From: Citrus sinensis
Taxonomy: Eukaryota > Streptophyta > Magnoliopsida > Sapindales > Rutaceae
Direction: 5' to 3'
Assembly (NCBI RefSeq): GCF_022201045.2
Contig: NC_068564.1
Coordinates: 30,781,001 to 30,845,000, forward strand
DNA length: 64,000 nucleotides
Below are positions 1-12,085 of this stretch, piece after piece. Under the pieces are notes generated by a model that was given only the letters and a program-made list of their open reading frames with translations, made no database searches and had not been told where the DNA came from. Positions within the stretch are counted from its first letter, which is position 1. Every line of letters starts with the position of its first letter. The position numbers and the translations under genes were made by a program.

Positions 1-302
1 TTAACACAGCTTATCTTGAATTTTTTTGAATGATGAGTTATAATTTTGTAAAGTATGAGTAATCCATGTTCTCCTTTGGAACATCTGTTTTCTTATACGT
101 TTCTGTTATTTTCTCTTGTATCTTTTCTCTTATTTTAGACTTCCAAGTTTTTTTCACTGACGGCCTAATGTTCTTTAAAAGAGTACTCTGTTGGTCATGG
201 AACTTCAATGCCTTTTCTGTATCTCCTAAATGGATTTTTTATTTACTATTTAGTGGTTTGACCTGAAAAAGTTATGGTATGCTTTTATTTTTGTATTTGC
301 AG

Positions 303-2169
303 GAGTTGGTGCTGGTGGTGAGGAGCAAGAGCCTTCTTCTATATCTATATTCCAGTTACCGTGGTTGGCTTTCGTCGTTTCCATCTTGTTTGTAGGTACC
401 CTTTCTCATACTCGATTTGGTACCTGTATTAAATTTTTCCCATAAACTATGGCATAAAACATCCAGGGGTGTGTTAGAACCTACTGATGTCCTTTATGGT
501 CTGGCAGCAGTGAAACTGTTGGAATTTCTGTAGTTTATGTAAAACTTTTAAATAAAGTGGACTGCGAAGAAAGGGATAAACATGCTATGTAACAGCGGTA
601 GGATCTTGTATTTGGGAATTAGCTGCCGTGTGTGTGGTTGCCAATGGTGTTGAACTCATGAAATTGTTGAAGTCATTTGTGAGGAACATGACTGTATAAA
701 GAATCAATGTATAATCCTAATTTGATGATGCATTCCTCAAATTAATCTAGTAAGTCAACAGAAGGCACAATGGTTTGAAAACTTGATATATTTTGCCAAA
801 TGGGCCACCTGAATGTGAATGAATGCACAACCAGCTTTTTATGCCTTTCCTTTTTGTATTTCAAAGTTACGATATGTATTGTCTGCCTCTGCAAAATCTC
901 TGTAGCTGTGTCAAAAATAATAGTATTGACACTGTGTATATGATTGTATTTTTGTTCGAATAGGTACTTCTTAATGGGTGGCTTCGTATATGCAAACATC
1001 AACGAAGAGAACAGGAGATGGTAATTTCCTTTAATTGGTGGTTTCTTGTGATTTAGGCCCCTTTGGCACTCCAATGAGTTCATTTAAGTGATATTTTCTG
1101 TTCTTTGCTTCTCCTGCCCTTATTGAAAATATTATTTGTTGCAGATAGAATTTGAAGTTGTTGAAGAAATTATATATGGCTTGGAATCTGGAATTTTGTT
1201 TGGGTACTATTTCTTACTGGACAAAATTTATGCCAAAGTCTTTTTCTAGTCGATAGTTGATGGCTCACTTCTTTTTCTATATTTCAAAATATTGAAATTC
1301 ATGCTAGCATATTTAAGTAATTTCAGGATGGCCTCCGTAATATCAAAGCTGGGATTTGTCTTCTTGGAGCAGGGCTTCCCCACCATGCTAGTTCCTGTGT
1401 GCATTTCAATCAGCATTTGTTGTAGTGGTACAGGATTTTACTACCAGGTTAGAGTGCGGACTTGATTCACATTTCAGTGTGTTGATGCACCTGGAGTAAG
1501 CTGTTTTAGCCTATTCTAGCCTGGTGGAAACCGTTGGCCTAAAACCAACAGTTAAAGCTAATTCCTTCTTTTGTGTGGGTTTTGCTCTTCATGCTTGCAT
1601 TGGTGATCAATTGTACATGCTGGCAGTTATATACTTGTTTTGCTCTCTTTAAACAGACGCGTGGTCTGAAACATGGAAGGGCTATTGTAGTGTCTACGTG
1701 TGCCGCTGTGGCTTCAATTGTTACTGGTGTAGTTGCTGGTATGCTTGCTCTGGGTGAGAGATTGCCTTCAGCACCAACTGCGCGCTTTTCACTTCTGCTT
1801 GGATGGTAACTAACAGCTCAATCTGCTTTTTGGCCTTAAAGATTAACAAATTTAGACTTCATCTTAGGAGCACATGTTCTATTGGACATACTCTGGTTCA
1901 GGGTGCCAACTGGAATCTCAGTGCTAAACAGATTATGTGATTTACCATTTTAAGTGTTCCATTGCAGGCTACTCATCATGATTGGTGTGGTTTTACTTGT
2001 AAGTTCATCGCGGCTTGTACGGCACTTTCGATGGCCTTCACGACGAATTATGAAGAGTGGGCTTGTGCGAACAGGGTCGCAGCGGGTCAAGGATTCAGGT
2101 CCAAGTGCAGTTATCCCAGCAGCAACTTTGCATCAGCTGATAACATCTACAGCTAAGGAGAAAGCTTGA
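303..2169 (+). CDS. NIPA9-like probable magnesium transporter, 3' six exons (partial)
   Basis: Multi-pass membrane protein of the NIPA/DUF803 family (drug/metabolite-transporter fold), thought to move Mg2+ across endomembranes or the plasma membrane. Six in-frame exons can be joined: 303-391, 964-1020, 1145-1203, 1327-1447, 1657-1805 and 1968-2169 (TGA 2167-2169). They encode the last ~225 residues. Recognisable pieces in order are the linker GGEEQEPSS, VLLNGWLRICKHQRREQ, FEVVEEIIYGLESGILFG, hydrophobic stretches around LVPVCISISICCSGTGFYY, then TRGLKHGRAIVVSTCAAVAS and LLGWLLIMIGVVLLVSSSRL. These agree with the C-terminal half of Arabidopsis NIPA9 as I remember it. The frame forces the first donor to be the GT at 392, not the GT four bases later, which would run into a stop in the next exon. 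The start codon and earlier exons lie upstream of base 1; bases 1-302 read as intron ending in TTTGCAG. Family assignment is strong; the transported ion is inferred from the family. Confidence 0.85.
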
Positions 2170-4978
2170 TTGTAATATTGCTGGAAGATTGCCTTATATG
2201 CCTGCATTTTAGATCGGGTGTTAATTTGCTTTCAGTTTCTGCTAAGAAGCAGACCACCCGTGGATGCCAAGGTGTACAGTACTTTCATGGTTTTTCATTA
2301 GGCATCAGAGATTTTAGATCATTACTTTAATGAGATATTTGCAGCATATATTTTTGAGATCCCCAAATGTTAAGTGGTTACAACCTTTTTCCCATTCTGC
2401 TCCCCCAATGACTGTATTTTAAGTTGCTATTAGGTATGACATGGGAACTGTAAACAAGCTGTGGATTTGTCCTTTGGAAAGTAAAAAGTGAAAGAGCCAG
2501 CCAGAAAGAATAATTTTTTGTGGCAACTGGGAAGTAACTCTTTTCATGGTTTGATTGCTTGCTGGGTTGCCCCTACCAAGTGACAGCCAGCAAGTGTGAT
2601 TGTGTCCCAAAGCCGATGAACTGGATGGAGCCCCTGAACAAAGTTGTGTCAGGGAAGACATAGACCATGCCTCAAATAAAAACAAAAGCTGATTCTGAGC
2701 TAACAAAGTCATCAAGAACTGACCCCCACAACTCCAAGAGTCCTCGTATCATGAATATGAATAGTAGAATACCTCGCATTGGCTTCAAGTGAAGGCATGT
2801 CCAGTAAGGCTAATAATAGAGTTACAATTGATGAATGAATTATTTTATACAAATTGATGTGGTATAATATCATTAGTTGACCGAAAACATAAAAATAATA
2901 AAAATGCATCACATAGGTTGTGCGGTGATTTCATTCAATCGGCTATACTATATCACATTAGTTTACTCAAAAGATACTTTATGCAATAGTTCGAATATGT
3001 AAACAGCTCAATGACTTTTCAGTTGTTGCAGCGACATAATATGATGACAGAGGACATAGGGACACCATTAGAAAAAGCACCCGCCATCTCTCATGTTCCT
3101 GATAAAACAAGGCCTAATGGTCCACCTCCACCATGACTTTTGACATTTAAAGTCACTGCTGCTTCTGCATATTCCATGGAGAAAAACAAAACTAATACCA
3201 ATAGGCATCATAAAAATTCGTGACATGACCAATTGCAATGGGCGGGCCAAGGCCATAATGGTTGGAAAGAAGGCATATCAACCAAGGAGAGCAAAAGCTA
3301 GCTTTTTCTGTTTTCCTATTACTTGGCTTTAGTCTGATTATTAAATACATCAACAGAGGCAAACGTTACAGTGTCTACAGGATTTAGGACCCCTCATTAA
3401 ACTAATGCCTTCAGAACTTCCATGTGAACTGCAGTTGTCAAGTTGCAGTAAGGCCAAACCCAGAGGGATTATCTGAGCTTTCGAAAAGTGACAGATCAGC
3501 TGGGTTCCTATGTTTTTGGACAAACATATTTCCGGTTCCAGGTCTGCCCCTGCTAGCTTTGTTAATCAAATCAAGTTCCTATGTTTTTGTTGGGCTTTTT
3601 TTGGGGGGAACCAAAGATATGCCTGAGAAACCAGGTTAATCTCCTAGCTAACGGTAATGGATGCCATTTGTTTCTTGTAAACTTGTATAGCATAGGAGTA
3701 AGCAATTTGCAAGATTTAAAGACTTGTAACATGCTTTAAGGCTACCAATGGAAATTCCAACTGGAATTGGTTCATTGTGTAACAAAGTTGCAAGATGGGC
3801 ACAAAATAGTGTACTAAAAAGAAGGGAAGAAAAAAAAAAAGAAATGAAATTTAGGCAGTATATCGTGTTCCCACTTCGATTTGCATTTGCACCGCCAGAG
3901 GACCTACTCTCAAGAGCTAAAGTCTAAAGATGTCATTTCACAAGAAAAAGGAGGTTGAGCGAAGGGAGGGAGAATACGTGGGGACAAATTGGCAAGCAAT
4001 CATTTCTCTTTTGAAAACTTCAACATTGGCCATCTTTCAACTCAGTCACAGGTCTTTATCAAAAATTAAAAAGTAACTGAGTCACAGTTCGCCCAAGTCC
4101 TAACAATCTTCACTGATTGCTTTAAGCTCTGTTTCAGTGGGACATTACCTAGAGACTAGAATCTAGCTTAGAGCATACTTAGCAAGTTCGGTTTCCAAAC
4201 AAGTAGGCTTAGAAAATTTGTTAGGTTTATTATTGTATTATTATTATTATTTTGGTCAATTTAGATTTAGCTGGTATGTCCCAAATCAGCACATAGCTTT
4301 CAACCTCCCAGGCAAAAGATTTGTCGCTTCTCTGTAGACGGTATCTGTTTGTTTCATAATTAGCTTGACAGAGACATTACTTGAAGCTTTTAGAACCAAA
4401 CCATAAAGCATAGGCTTGAAGAAACAGTTAATCCCACATTCTAAAATAGGGCGTCTCTCCTCCCAAGTTACACAGAATAACTAATTGCCAAATCAGGATA
4501 GAGCTTGAAAAGCACACTCATTTTCTTGTATCTAACCTGCAATTCACCTAAACTTTGGTGCTTGAAAATGTATTCTAGGAAATGAAATCTACTTTCTAAA
4601 AGGTCACACAAGAAGTCTCCGCAGCATGAGACCAATGGAGTCAGATTAAGGTTGTCTCAGAGTGGGTCTGTCCAAATATATCTATCTAAGCCACCGCACA
4701 GAGCGCATTGGAAGATTCTGCTCTCAAATTGCAGACCACATGTTCGCATTACAAAGGATCTATTATATGCCCTTAAAGAAGAGATAACAACTTTGATATG
4801 ACTGAAGAATTGCGAGACAGCAATTAATAATTTCAACAGAAATCCAAACCACAAACAATGACAAAAGTACTTTGATAATTAAGAAATGTGGCCCCGTTTG
4901 AATAGATACTTTTACACAATTCAAATGATGATAAATCACGTCACAGACCGAATCAGCAAGAAAGCTGCCTCCAATATT
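2170..4978. other. 3' flank of the NIPA9-like gene and spacer
   Basis: No coding region is supported. The first few hundred bases are probably the 3' UTR of the upstream + strand gene. The rest, up to the stop codon of the minus-strand LOG gene, should hold that gene's 3' UTR plus spacer. Short open frames here are not conserved in any way I recognise. An A-run lies at 3829-3840. Confidence 0.5.
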
Positions 4979-6911
4979 TCACTGCACGTTTTGCTGCCTT
5001 GGATAGTCACCAAGTTGCTCCATTTGCCAGCTTTCATGAGGAGCAACATGTTCATGGGCAGGGGTGTATTGCTGCAAATTTAAATTACAAGTTCAAGTTT
5101 TTTTTTTTTTTAATTTCACTTTACTAAAAACTCCATTGAAAACAACCAATATCATTTTCTTGGGAAAAAATAAATAAAAAAAAAACCAAAGAAACGCCTT
5201 CCTAAATCCTAAGAGCCCAAAAAGAGGATTTTCCTGAAGTTAAGTACTTAGTTAAGGTTCTACCTCCATCTTTTCCAAAAGTTCTTTAGCTGATGGGGCT
5301 GAGATAATTATCTGCCGAGCACTTGGCTTGATGAAACCCTCTTGAACACCATTGTCAAATAATGCAAGCAAAGAATTATAGTAGCCATCAACATTTAGCA
5401 GACCAACCTGTAGTGTTTAATAATCATAATCAATTACAAGTACATATCAATAAGTATGTTGCCTATTTGGCCATTTCAGTTTGTCAAACAACAAGGTTCA
5501 CAGGTCACCGGTTTCTTATGGATTCCGAGTTGGGACCACGTTATCATCTCCAACAGCTCTTCCATGGTCCCATATCCTCCTACAACAACATACTCTAATG
5601 TTATCCTCAGTAAGTGCAGCAAGCAGAAACATTTCAATACAAAAACTTTTTAAATAGTTAAGGTCTTCACTTAACATCAAGGAAAATTCCATTCAAACTA
5701 ATTTTTCTTTACATTATCCAATAATTTAGGATTATTTTCAGGGTAGTTACCGGGAAGAGCAATAAAAGCTTCAGCTTCTTGAGCCATTGCAGCTTTACGC
5801 TCATGCATATCTGAAACAGTTCTTACTTCGCCGACAGTTTCTCCAGATATCTATCAAAATTCCCAGCAACAATTTACTGATGATAAATTGATATACATAC
5901 TCTCTGTTTAGAAGATGGCTACAATTTATTTTACAGAGGAACAAATAATTTTTCTTGAAAGTAAGAACTGTTGAAATGCTGAAATTAATGACTCAATTTT
6001 TCATATAAATAAAGTAGGATCCAAGGTAAGAGCAATAAGGAAAAGCATTTTCGATCTAATCAAGAATAACATTCAGAGGAATAGATTAAAAAGTTGTAAG
6101 ACTTGATTATATAAGAATGAATGCTCAAACAAAACCCAGAAAAGAACAATTCAATTAGCATACCGCCCAATTTTAAGGATTTTGCAAAAGGAACTAAATA
6201 AATTCAAAGAAAGCAGAACATACTCAACCTCAAATCCTTATATTCACAAATAGCATGTATACCTCAAGTGGCATGAGAGCCTTTGGAATAATCCTGCATT
6301 TGAAGAGCAAGCCTCAACAATTAGCAACTGGTGCAATACTAAAAAATATCAACGATATGCACTTGAAGAAGCTTTCCAACTGACCCAAGAACATGGCAAC
6401 CTCCAGCATAAACTGTCTGGGATATCAAACCCATCAACCCAACGCTCCCACCACCGTACACCAGGTTTATCTTTCTCCTCACCTGCAATTCATGCTCAAT
6501 CAGTAAATCAAAAGAACGAAGAAATTGCATGAACAACAACCATTCTGAGCTTCGAAGAAAAAGTCCAAACACACTGCTTTGTTACCAAGTATCACATACC
6601 CAATTCAATACATCAAACACTTTCACTCACAACTCATCAAAATATAAACACGAAGTCATAACAAACAAAGTGATAAAAAAGCTCAATTCTTTAGAACCAG
6701 AAACAATAATCCCATGTAGTCTAAATATCAAAAGCCACAAACCATCACAAAATCAAAACACGCATGCCGTCAAAAAGAAAAAAGTGCAACAAACCAGCTC
6801 ATTTCCCAGTTCAAGAGCAGCATCACTGAAGACCCTTCTATTACCAGAGTGGCTTCCACAGAACACACACACCCTTTTGAAATTGCTTCCGGTGTATCCT
6901 TCTTCCTCCAT
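4979..6911 (-). CDS. LOG8-like cytokinin riboside 5'-monophosphate phosphoribohydrolase
   Basis: LONELY GUY enzyme: releases active cytokinin free base from the nucleotide by removing ribose 5'-phosphate, in cytosol and nucleus. Seven exons on the minus strand: 6795-6911, 6385-6482, 6263-6293, 5751-5850, 5509-5579, 5264-5407 and 4979-5071. They join without a break into 217 residues, the normal family length. The ATG is at 6909-6911. Visible motifs are CVFCGSHSG (residues 15-23), [14 protein letters not shown] in exon 2, the arginine of [15 protein letters not shown], and the hallmark PGGYGTMEE (115-123) with its catalytic glutamate, so the active site looks intact. [32 protein letters not shown] and the C-terminal EQLGDYP fit the LOG8 branch better than LOG1-LOG5 as I remember them. 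Exon 3 is only 31 nt. The only paralogue-level doubt is the LOG number. Confidence 0.93.
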
Positions 6912-9154
6912 TCAACAATCTCTATATAAACCAATCAATATTTAATCATTTGGAAAGAAAGCAACTTGTGCAAGATTAATGTTTCTTAGTAAACTTTTTT
7001 AAAGAATGAATATGTAAAGGTGTTATAATAAAACAAAACCAAAAAAAAAAAAACACAAGCTGGGTTATTGGAGGAATCAAAAGGGTGTTTTACATATATT
7101 TGTAGAAGCAATGAACAGAAGAAGCCCACACGCTCCGTTCTCCTTCCAATCAAACGTCATATGTATTATATATTATAATAAAGTATACGTGTATATATAT
7201 TTATAGATAGATCGAAAGAGATATTAAGTAAAAAAAAAATAGAACCGTAATCTTTATTGTTGAGTCAGAATCAGTAAACAAATAAATTTAGGAGGAGACT
7301 TAAAAGAGAAGACGAAATACTGATTATGGGGCTGAGCAACGAAACTCCAAGATTGCTGCTTTCACCATTGGACTTTTAACTCATGTTGATTTCACTTTTC
7401 AATTCCAAAAATATTGAAAAGGGTATTTCATATTTCCACTTGTTTACAAATTTCCCTAGTTTATTTGGTATACTTCTCAAGGTTGCAGGATATGATGTCT
7501 AGTCAATGATGGAAAGGTCCGTGTCCTCAACAAAAAAAGGGAAAATAATATTAATTAAGGCAATGAATATACCATAATCAACTTCAACCATCAGTAAATC
7601 CTCTATTATAAAGTTGAAATCTGGCTTATTTTAACTTGCATGATATTGATGTTGATGGGTCACTCACAATTAGCTGCTGTAAACTGGGTATACCATTAGT
7701 ATAGTAGTAGGGGTACATATAAAATTTTGAATTGTGCTACAAATAAAGTCTACACCCTATTGATGCTCGCCCATTTTGTATATCTTAAACGATGTTGACA
7801 TTTCACTTGTCACTTCTCTAATTTGTGTTATACACCATTAGTAACAATAGTAGTAGATGCGTGTTCATAATAAAATAAAATTTTTAGATGGTGCCACGAT
7901 AAAAATGATCTATATTAATTTCAGTGTGACTTCTAATTATAAAAAAAGTCAATACTACATATATATCTATATATATATGTACGTCCCCATCTTATATCTT
8001 TAACTAATATTGGTATTTATCGTGTCACTCACTTATGTACGCTCCAAAATTACTATATCTTAATAGTGAGACTGCCTAATACATGGCAATCATTTGTAGA
8101 TGCCAAAAAGTTGTGGTACATAAATAATATTTCGGATTCCGATAAGTGAGTATCCGGTGACATAATTACACTCACACATGCATCAATATAACCTTTATAT
8201 GTTTTTTCTTTTTTAAATTTGGGCCAAATTTACTGGCTCAAAAAAAGGGCTAAAAAGTTTAAAATCATTTAATCTTTTTAGCATGGAACTATCTTTTAAT
8301 AGTACATGTTCGTGAGATTAAAAGCTTAGTAAAAGATTCTCGTGGTCTTTATACAATGGGATATTGTTTTTTTTTTTTTTTGTTTAAGTGGATATTCAAC
8401 CATTTCTTGAAGATCTAATTTTGATAATGTTATTTTATATTGGCAACAGGCGCCCATCATGGATCTGTGAATATTGGTTAATGATGGAAAGAAATTTCGA
8501 AGATCTATAATTCTTTTTTTTTTTTTTTTTTGTTAAAGTTGAAATGATATTGTTTTCGAATTTAAGTGAAGCTTCGTGGTCCCTCTGTTTAGAATTGAAA
8601 GGCGGTCCATCTCTTGTGCAAAAGCATAACTACAGACAACGAATTAGCAGATTCTCGAATTATGTTGTTATCTTTAAGGATTAAAACCTTTTTTTTGTCA
8701 ATAGATATATATAATAACTATAAAAAAAAAATAGATATATCTAATAGAAAATAATTTTTTTATAAAAAATCTCTTTTTGGTGCGGGCTTGATTTTCACGA
8801 GAAAATGCCTCGGTTTCAATTTTTTAACACATGCAATTGCATTCATCTTATAATTTCTATTATCCATCAGATAGTGGATTTCTTTTTCTTCTTCTTGCTC
8901 TTATTTTAAAAGAAAAATATAGGGACAAATCAATTGAGGAACTAAAGTTTCTCAGAATATATATATATATATATAACTTTTACTAATACATATGAAGAAA
9001 TTTAAATTTATTCACATAAGTGGGAAATAAATTGATTTTACTATTAAGTTATTGAATTGTTTTCGTGTTGATATTTAAGTCCCTAGTGTGTATTAGTAAG
9101 TAGTGAGATTGATTTTCTTTCAGATGTTTAAATTAAATTAGTATATTTAAGCAA
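6912..9154. other. LOG upstream region and AT-rich spacer with degenerate repeats
   Basis: About 2.2 kb with no supported gene. The part next to 6911 should carry the LOG promoter and 5' UTR. Between about 7620 and 8080 a diverged tandem pattern recurs: phrases like ATACCATTAGTA followed by ATAGTAGTAG appear near 7690 and 7835, each preceded by a GATATTGATGTTGA-like or GATGTTGACATT phrase, and a weaker third copy begins near 8005. This looks like old transposon-derived sequence. Poly-T runs lie near 8367-8382 and 8513-8532. Confidence 0.45.
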
Positions 9155-9360
9155 ATGTATTCTCTAGTACATGCATCCTCATTTTTTATTTTCATGCGGA
9201 CACGCTGTTAAGTTGTGCAGTTTAATAAAGTTAGTTTTTAATACTATTAAACTGCATAGTTTTATTGTGTCATGAAAATTAAATCTATTAAACCACACAA
9301 CTTAATAACGTGTCTGCATTAAAAAAATGAGGGTGTTGGCACCTGAGAATGATTATATAT
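9155..9360. mobile_element. inverted-repeat MITE-like element, copy 1
   Basis: The left arm, with CATCCTCATTTTTT then GCGGACACGCTGTTAAGTTG, is matched on the opposite strand by the right arm, with CAACTTAATAACGTGTCTGC then AAAAAAATGAGGGTG, so the element can fold into a long hairpin. Outer ends resemble ATTCTCTAGT... and its complement. No coding capacity. Related copies sit directly downstream (9361-9545), at 49890-50110 and, cut by the window edge, at 63875-64000. The superfamily is not clear; exact ends are approximate. Confidence 0.6.
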
Positions 9361-9545
9361 ATAACTCTTCTCTAATGTAGGTGCCCTCGTTTTTTTTTCA
9401 TCCAGGCACTTTTAAGCTATGCAGTTTAATAAACTTTATTAAACCATACGACTTTATAGTGTATTGAAAATTAAACTCTATTATACCACATGGCTTAACA
9501 TAGTGTCAACATTAGGAAAAATGAGAGTGTCATGTCACGAGATGA
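9361..9545. mobile_element. inverted-repeat MITE-like element, copy 2
   Basis: Second copy of the same hairpin family, immediately after copy 1. The left end CTTCTCTAATG then GTGCCCTCGTTTTTTTT pairs imperfectly with the right end AAAAATGAGAGTGTCATG. Internal phrases (GCAGTTTAATAAA, TTAAACCATACGAC, ATTGAAAATTAAACTCTATTA) are shared with copies 1 and 3. Noncoding. Confidence 0.55.
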
Positions 9546-9551
9546 GTATAT

Positions 9552-10080
9552 TGCACAGAAACTTGTGCAGCACTTAGACATATTCCAACCCAAAAGTTGC
9601 CAAGTAAGCCTATTGAACTTCTCAAGCTAACTAAGCAATGATACTTGTGAGAAAGTTAGAGAGAAGAGAGCAATATGGTCAAAGCAAAATTTATTACTCG
9701 TAAGAGAGAATATAAGAGAGTTTTACAAAGATGATTGAGTTGCTATATGTATGTTGTGGTGTTGAACAAAATGATGGGTTTCATGCCCTATTTATAGAGT
9801 GGCTTGCCTAGGTTTAGAGAGTTTCATGCCACTTGTGCAACTTGCATAAAAATCTCCTGAATTCTAGTGAAGTCTAACTATACATAAATGTAGAATTATC
9901 TAGACATTTACAAGTTGTAGAGAGTTGTGGAGATTTCTAGAATTGGGCTGGGCTTGAACACTTTGGCTTGTGAATTTGGGTTGTCCGCTTGTTAAACGCA
10001 TCACGGCTTGCTAAGCGAACCCAGGCATGCCAATTTAATCTTTATTGGTGGCAAATTTGAGCGCCCCGTGATAGCCTGCA
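9552..10080 (-). mobile_element. possible solo LTR (retrotransposon remnant)
   Basis: A 529-bp block, less AT-rich than its surroundings, begins TGCACAG and ends CCTGCA (TG...CA ends). Read on the minus strand it has a good TATA box (TATAAATA, complement of 9789-9796) followed by a transcript-start-like region, as in plant LTR promoters. It lies against the MITE pair. I see no clear 5-bp target duplication, no internal retrotransposon domains and no partner LTR, so it could be another kind of insert. Confidence 0.35.
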
Positions 10081-10154
10081 CATGAAAATTATTATATACC
10101 TTCTCTCTCTTTTTTTTTAAATGTGAACACATTGTTTTATATATATGTATGTGT

Positions 10155-10160
<6 letters not shown>

Positions 10161-10191
<31 letters not shown>
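10161..10191. repeat. (TG)n microsatellite
   Basis: About 15 uninterrupted TG units following a TATATGTATGTG stretch. Likely length-variable. Confidence 0.95.
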
Positions 10192-10193
<2 letters not shown>

Positions 10194-10520
10194 TTAATAA
10201 TTTTTTTCCCTCGAAATAAACCACAAAATCTTAAGATTGTTAAATTTGCTACTCTACCTCCTCACCTCAAGTTTTTTTCCTGATCACTCCTAAACTAAAG
10301 CATTCTGTTTCGGATAATCAAAGAAAACAAAAAGCACACTAGTTTCAGTTTCAACATTCATTTCAATTAGCAACATAAAAACACAAACTAACTTGTTGAC
10401 ATAACTTTTTTGGGAGAAAAAAAGAGCAATTGAATTAGAAACCACAAACTCAAAAACAGTGGTAGGGGTATGAGTACCTAAAAATTATCAACGATATTGC
10501 TTGAATGTATGCTTTAAACT

Positions 10521-11309
10521 ATGGGAAGAAGAGTTCCCATAGGCGATCATAATATTATTGATTTTAGTTTAATACATTATTCTATAGTATCATTGTCATT
10601 TCATATGGCATGGATGGCTGCTATTGTGGCTACAATCACAGTTCTGTGCATTAGAAGAAAAGCAAAACATTCAAAACACCAATCATCTCATTCTTCTCAT
10701 AATCCCAAAGTTAAAACAAGTCAGGCCGTGAAAAAATCAATTATGCTTGATAAATCATCACCGACAATCCCAATGACAACACAAGAAATCCTGCAAGCTG
10801 GGAGAACGCCGTGGATTGTAGAATCCGATCAAGAGGGAAATAATGAGAACGTTCAAGACAACGTGACAAAGCAACAAGTTATTAAGGAACTGCCACCGCC
10901 GCCGACAATGAAGACATTGAGGGAGACAAGTTCTTATAACAATTTGATAAGGAATGTGTCGATGCAAAGATTTGAAAAAAGTTTAAGCATCAAAATTTCA
11001 AGAAGCGTGTCAATGAGGCACCACCACCATAGTAATAAAAAGAGAGGGAAATTGAAAGTAGATCATGACTCAGTTTGGAGCAAGGCGATTATACTAGGAG
11101 AAAAATGTAGGCCAGATGATGAAGATGATACTATTTTTTATGACAACAAGGGAAATAAAATTTCACCATATCATAAAAAGACACAGAGTAATTTCTCTGC
11201 TTCCTTGTCAATGACAAATTCTAAAGTTGATCATACACATGCCAGCCCTGGATTACATAACAGTAAAGATAGAGGAATTGTAATAAAAGATGAAGGAGTC
11301 TTAGTATAA
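10521..11309 (+). CDS. plant protein of unknown function, one membrane segment, intronless
   Basis: A 262-residue ORF with ATG at 10521 and TAA at 11307-11309. One hydrophobic stretch (about residues 20-44, including AWMAAIVATITVLCI) is followed by basic RRKAKHSKH, suggesting a signal-anchor with a long polar, basic, disordered cytosolic part. The MAW methionine (residue 29) is an alternative start just before the membrane segment. Near the C-terminus is VWSKAIILGEKCRPDDED then YDNKGNKISPYHKKTQ. I have seen the W-K-ILGEKC ... D-KG-K-I-YH pattern in plant-only uncharacterised proteins. Features: a His run (MRHHHHS) and repeated SLS/SVSM phrases that could be phosphorylation sites. The length, codon usage and conserved tail argue for a real gene, but no function can be given. 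Confidence 0.72.
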   Translation: MGRRVPIGDHNIIDFSLIHYSIVSLSFHMAWMAAIVATITVLCIRRKAKHSKHQSSHSSHNPKVKTSQAVKKSIMLDKSSPTIPMTTQEILQAGRTPWIVESDQEGNNENVQDNVTKQQVIKELPPPPTMKTLRETSSYNNLIRNVSMQRFEKSLSIKISRSVSMRHHHHSNKKRGKLKVDHDSVWSKAIILGEKCRPDDEDDTIFYDNKGNKISPYHKKTQSNFSASLSMTNSKVDHTHASPGLHNSKDRGIVIKDEGVLV

Positions 11310-11330
11310 CTAATAATAATAACACTGCGG

Positions 11331-11334
<4 letters not shown>

Positions 11335-11392
<58 letters not shown>
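11335..11392. repeat. compound (TA)n(GA)n microsatellite
   Basis: A TA run passes into a GA run within the probable 3' UTR of the preceding ORF. Likely polymorphic. Confidence 0.95.
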
Positions 11393-11395
<3 letters not shown>

Positions 11396-11965
11396 TAGTT
11401 GTTTTGTGTTTTGTGGATGGATGTTTTTGTTCTTTGTAATGCTTTTAGAATGAAATTTTGGGTTTTTTTTTTCTTCCTTGTTCAAATTATACCACACCAA
11501 CTTACCATCAATCACTATATCTTTTGGTTTCATTGTGACTTCTAAAAAGTACTAAAAAGGCATTTTACAACTTTTTAGACTTGTTATACTCTTATGAAAA
11601 CAAACTATACAAGAAGCTGCAAAAACAAATAATGTATTTTTTTTTGTAAACCATATATAATCGTGTTGATCTTAAAAAATGTTTCAAGTATAATCCAGCA
11701 TTATGTTGGGCTAAGTTTCTCTTAATCAGGTGATTAGTGATTATCAAATAATTATGTAATTAGTGATTATTAGTTAGTTATGTAAAAGTAATTAAACGTT
11801 AACTTTTATTGCCACAATTCATAAATCCACACATGATAAGAGATTTTTAAATGATTAGAGAAACTCAAAAAAAAAAAAAGATTCTAAGTAATTTTGAAAA
11901 TAAAATTAATTTTCAACTTAGTTATTTTGTAATTTCTTTTCTTTATAATGTCTTCTGCAAATGGG

Positions 11966-12085
11966 ATCCATTTAAGTTACATTATATGTAATTTACATCC
12001 ACTCACATGAACAATGAGTGATGTGAGACTCACTTACTGTTTATATGAGTGATATAAGTTACATATAATGTAACTTAGCACTTGC
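11966..12085. mobile_element. short inverted-repeat (MITE-like) hairpin
   Basis: Left arm TTAAGTTACATTATATGTAA is almost exactly complementary to right arm TTACATATAATGTAACTTA near 12058-12077. Inner CACTCACATGA / ATATGAGTGA also pair. The arms enclose about 55 bp. Noncoding; ends approximate. Confidence 0.65.

Noticed and set aside
742..1083. 113-codon frame on the - strand
   Set aside because: Antisense to an intron and exon of the NIPA9-like gene; no recognisable domain.
6529..6945. 138-codon open frame on the + strand
   Set aside because: Antisense to exon 1 and intron 1 of the LOG gene, low-complexity composition, no family match.
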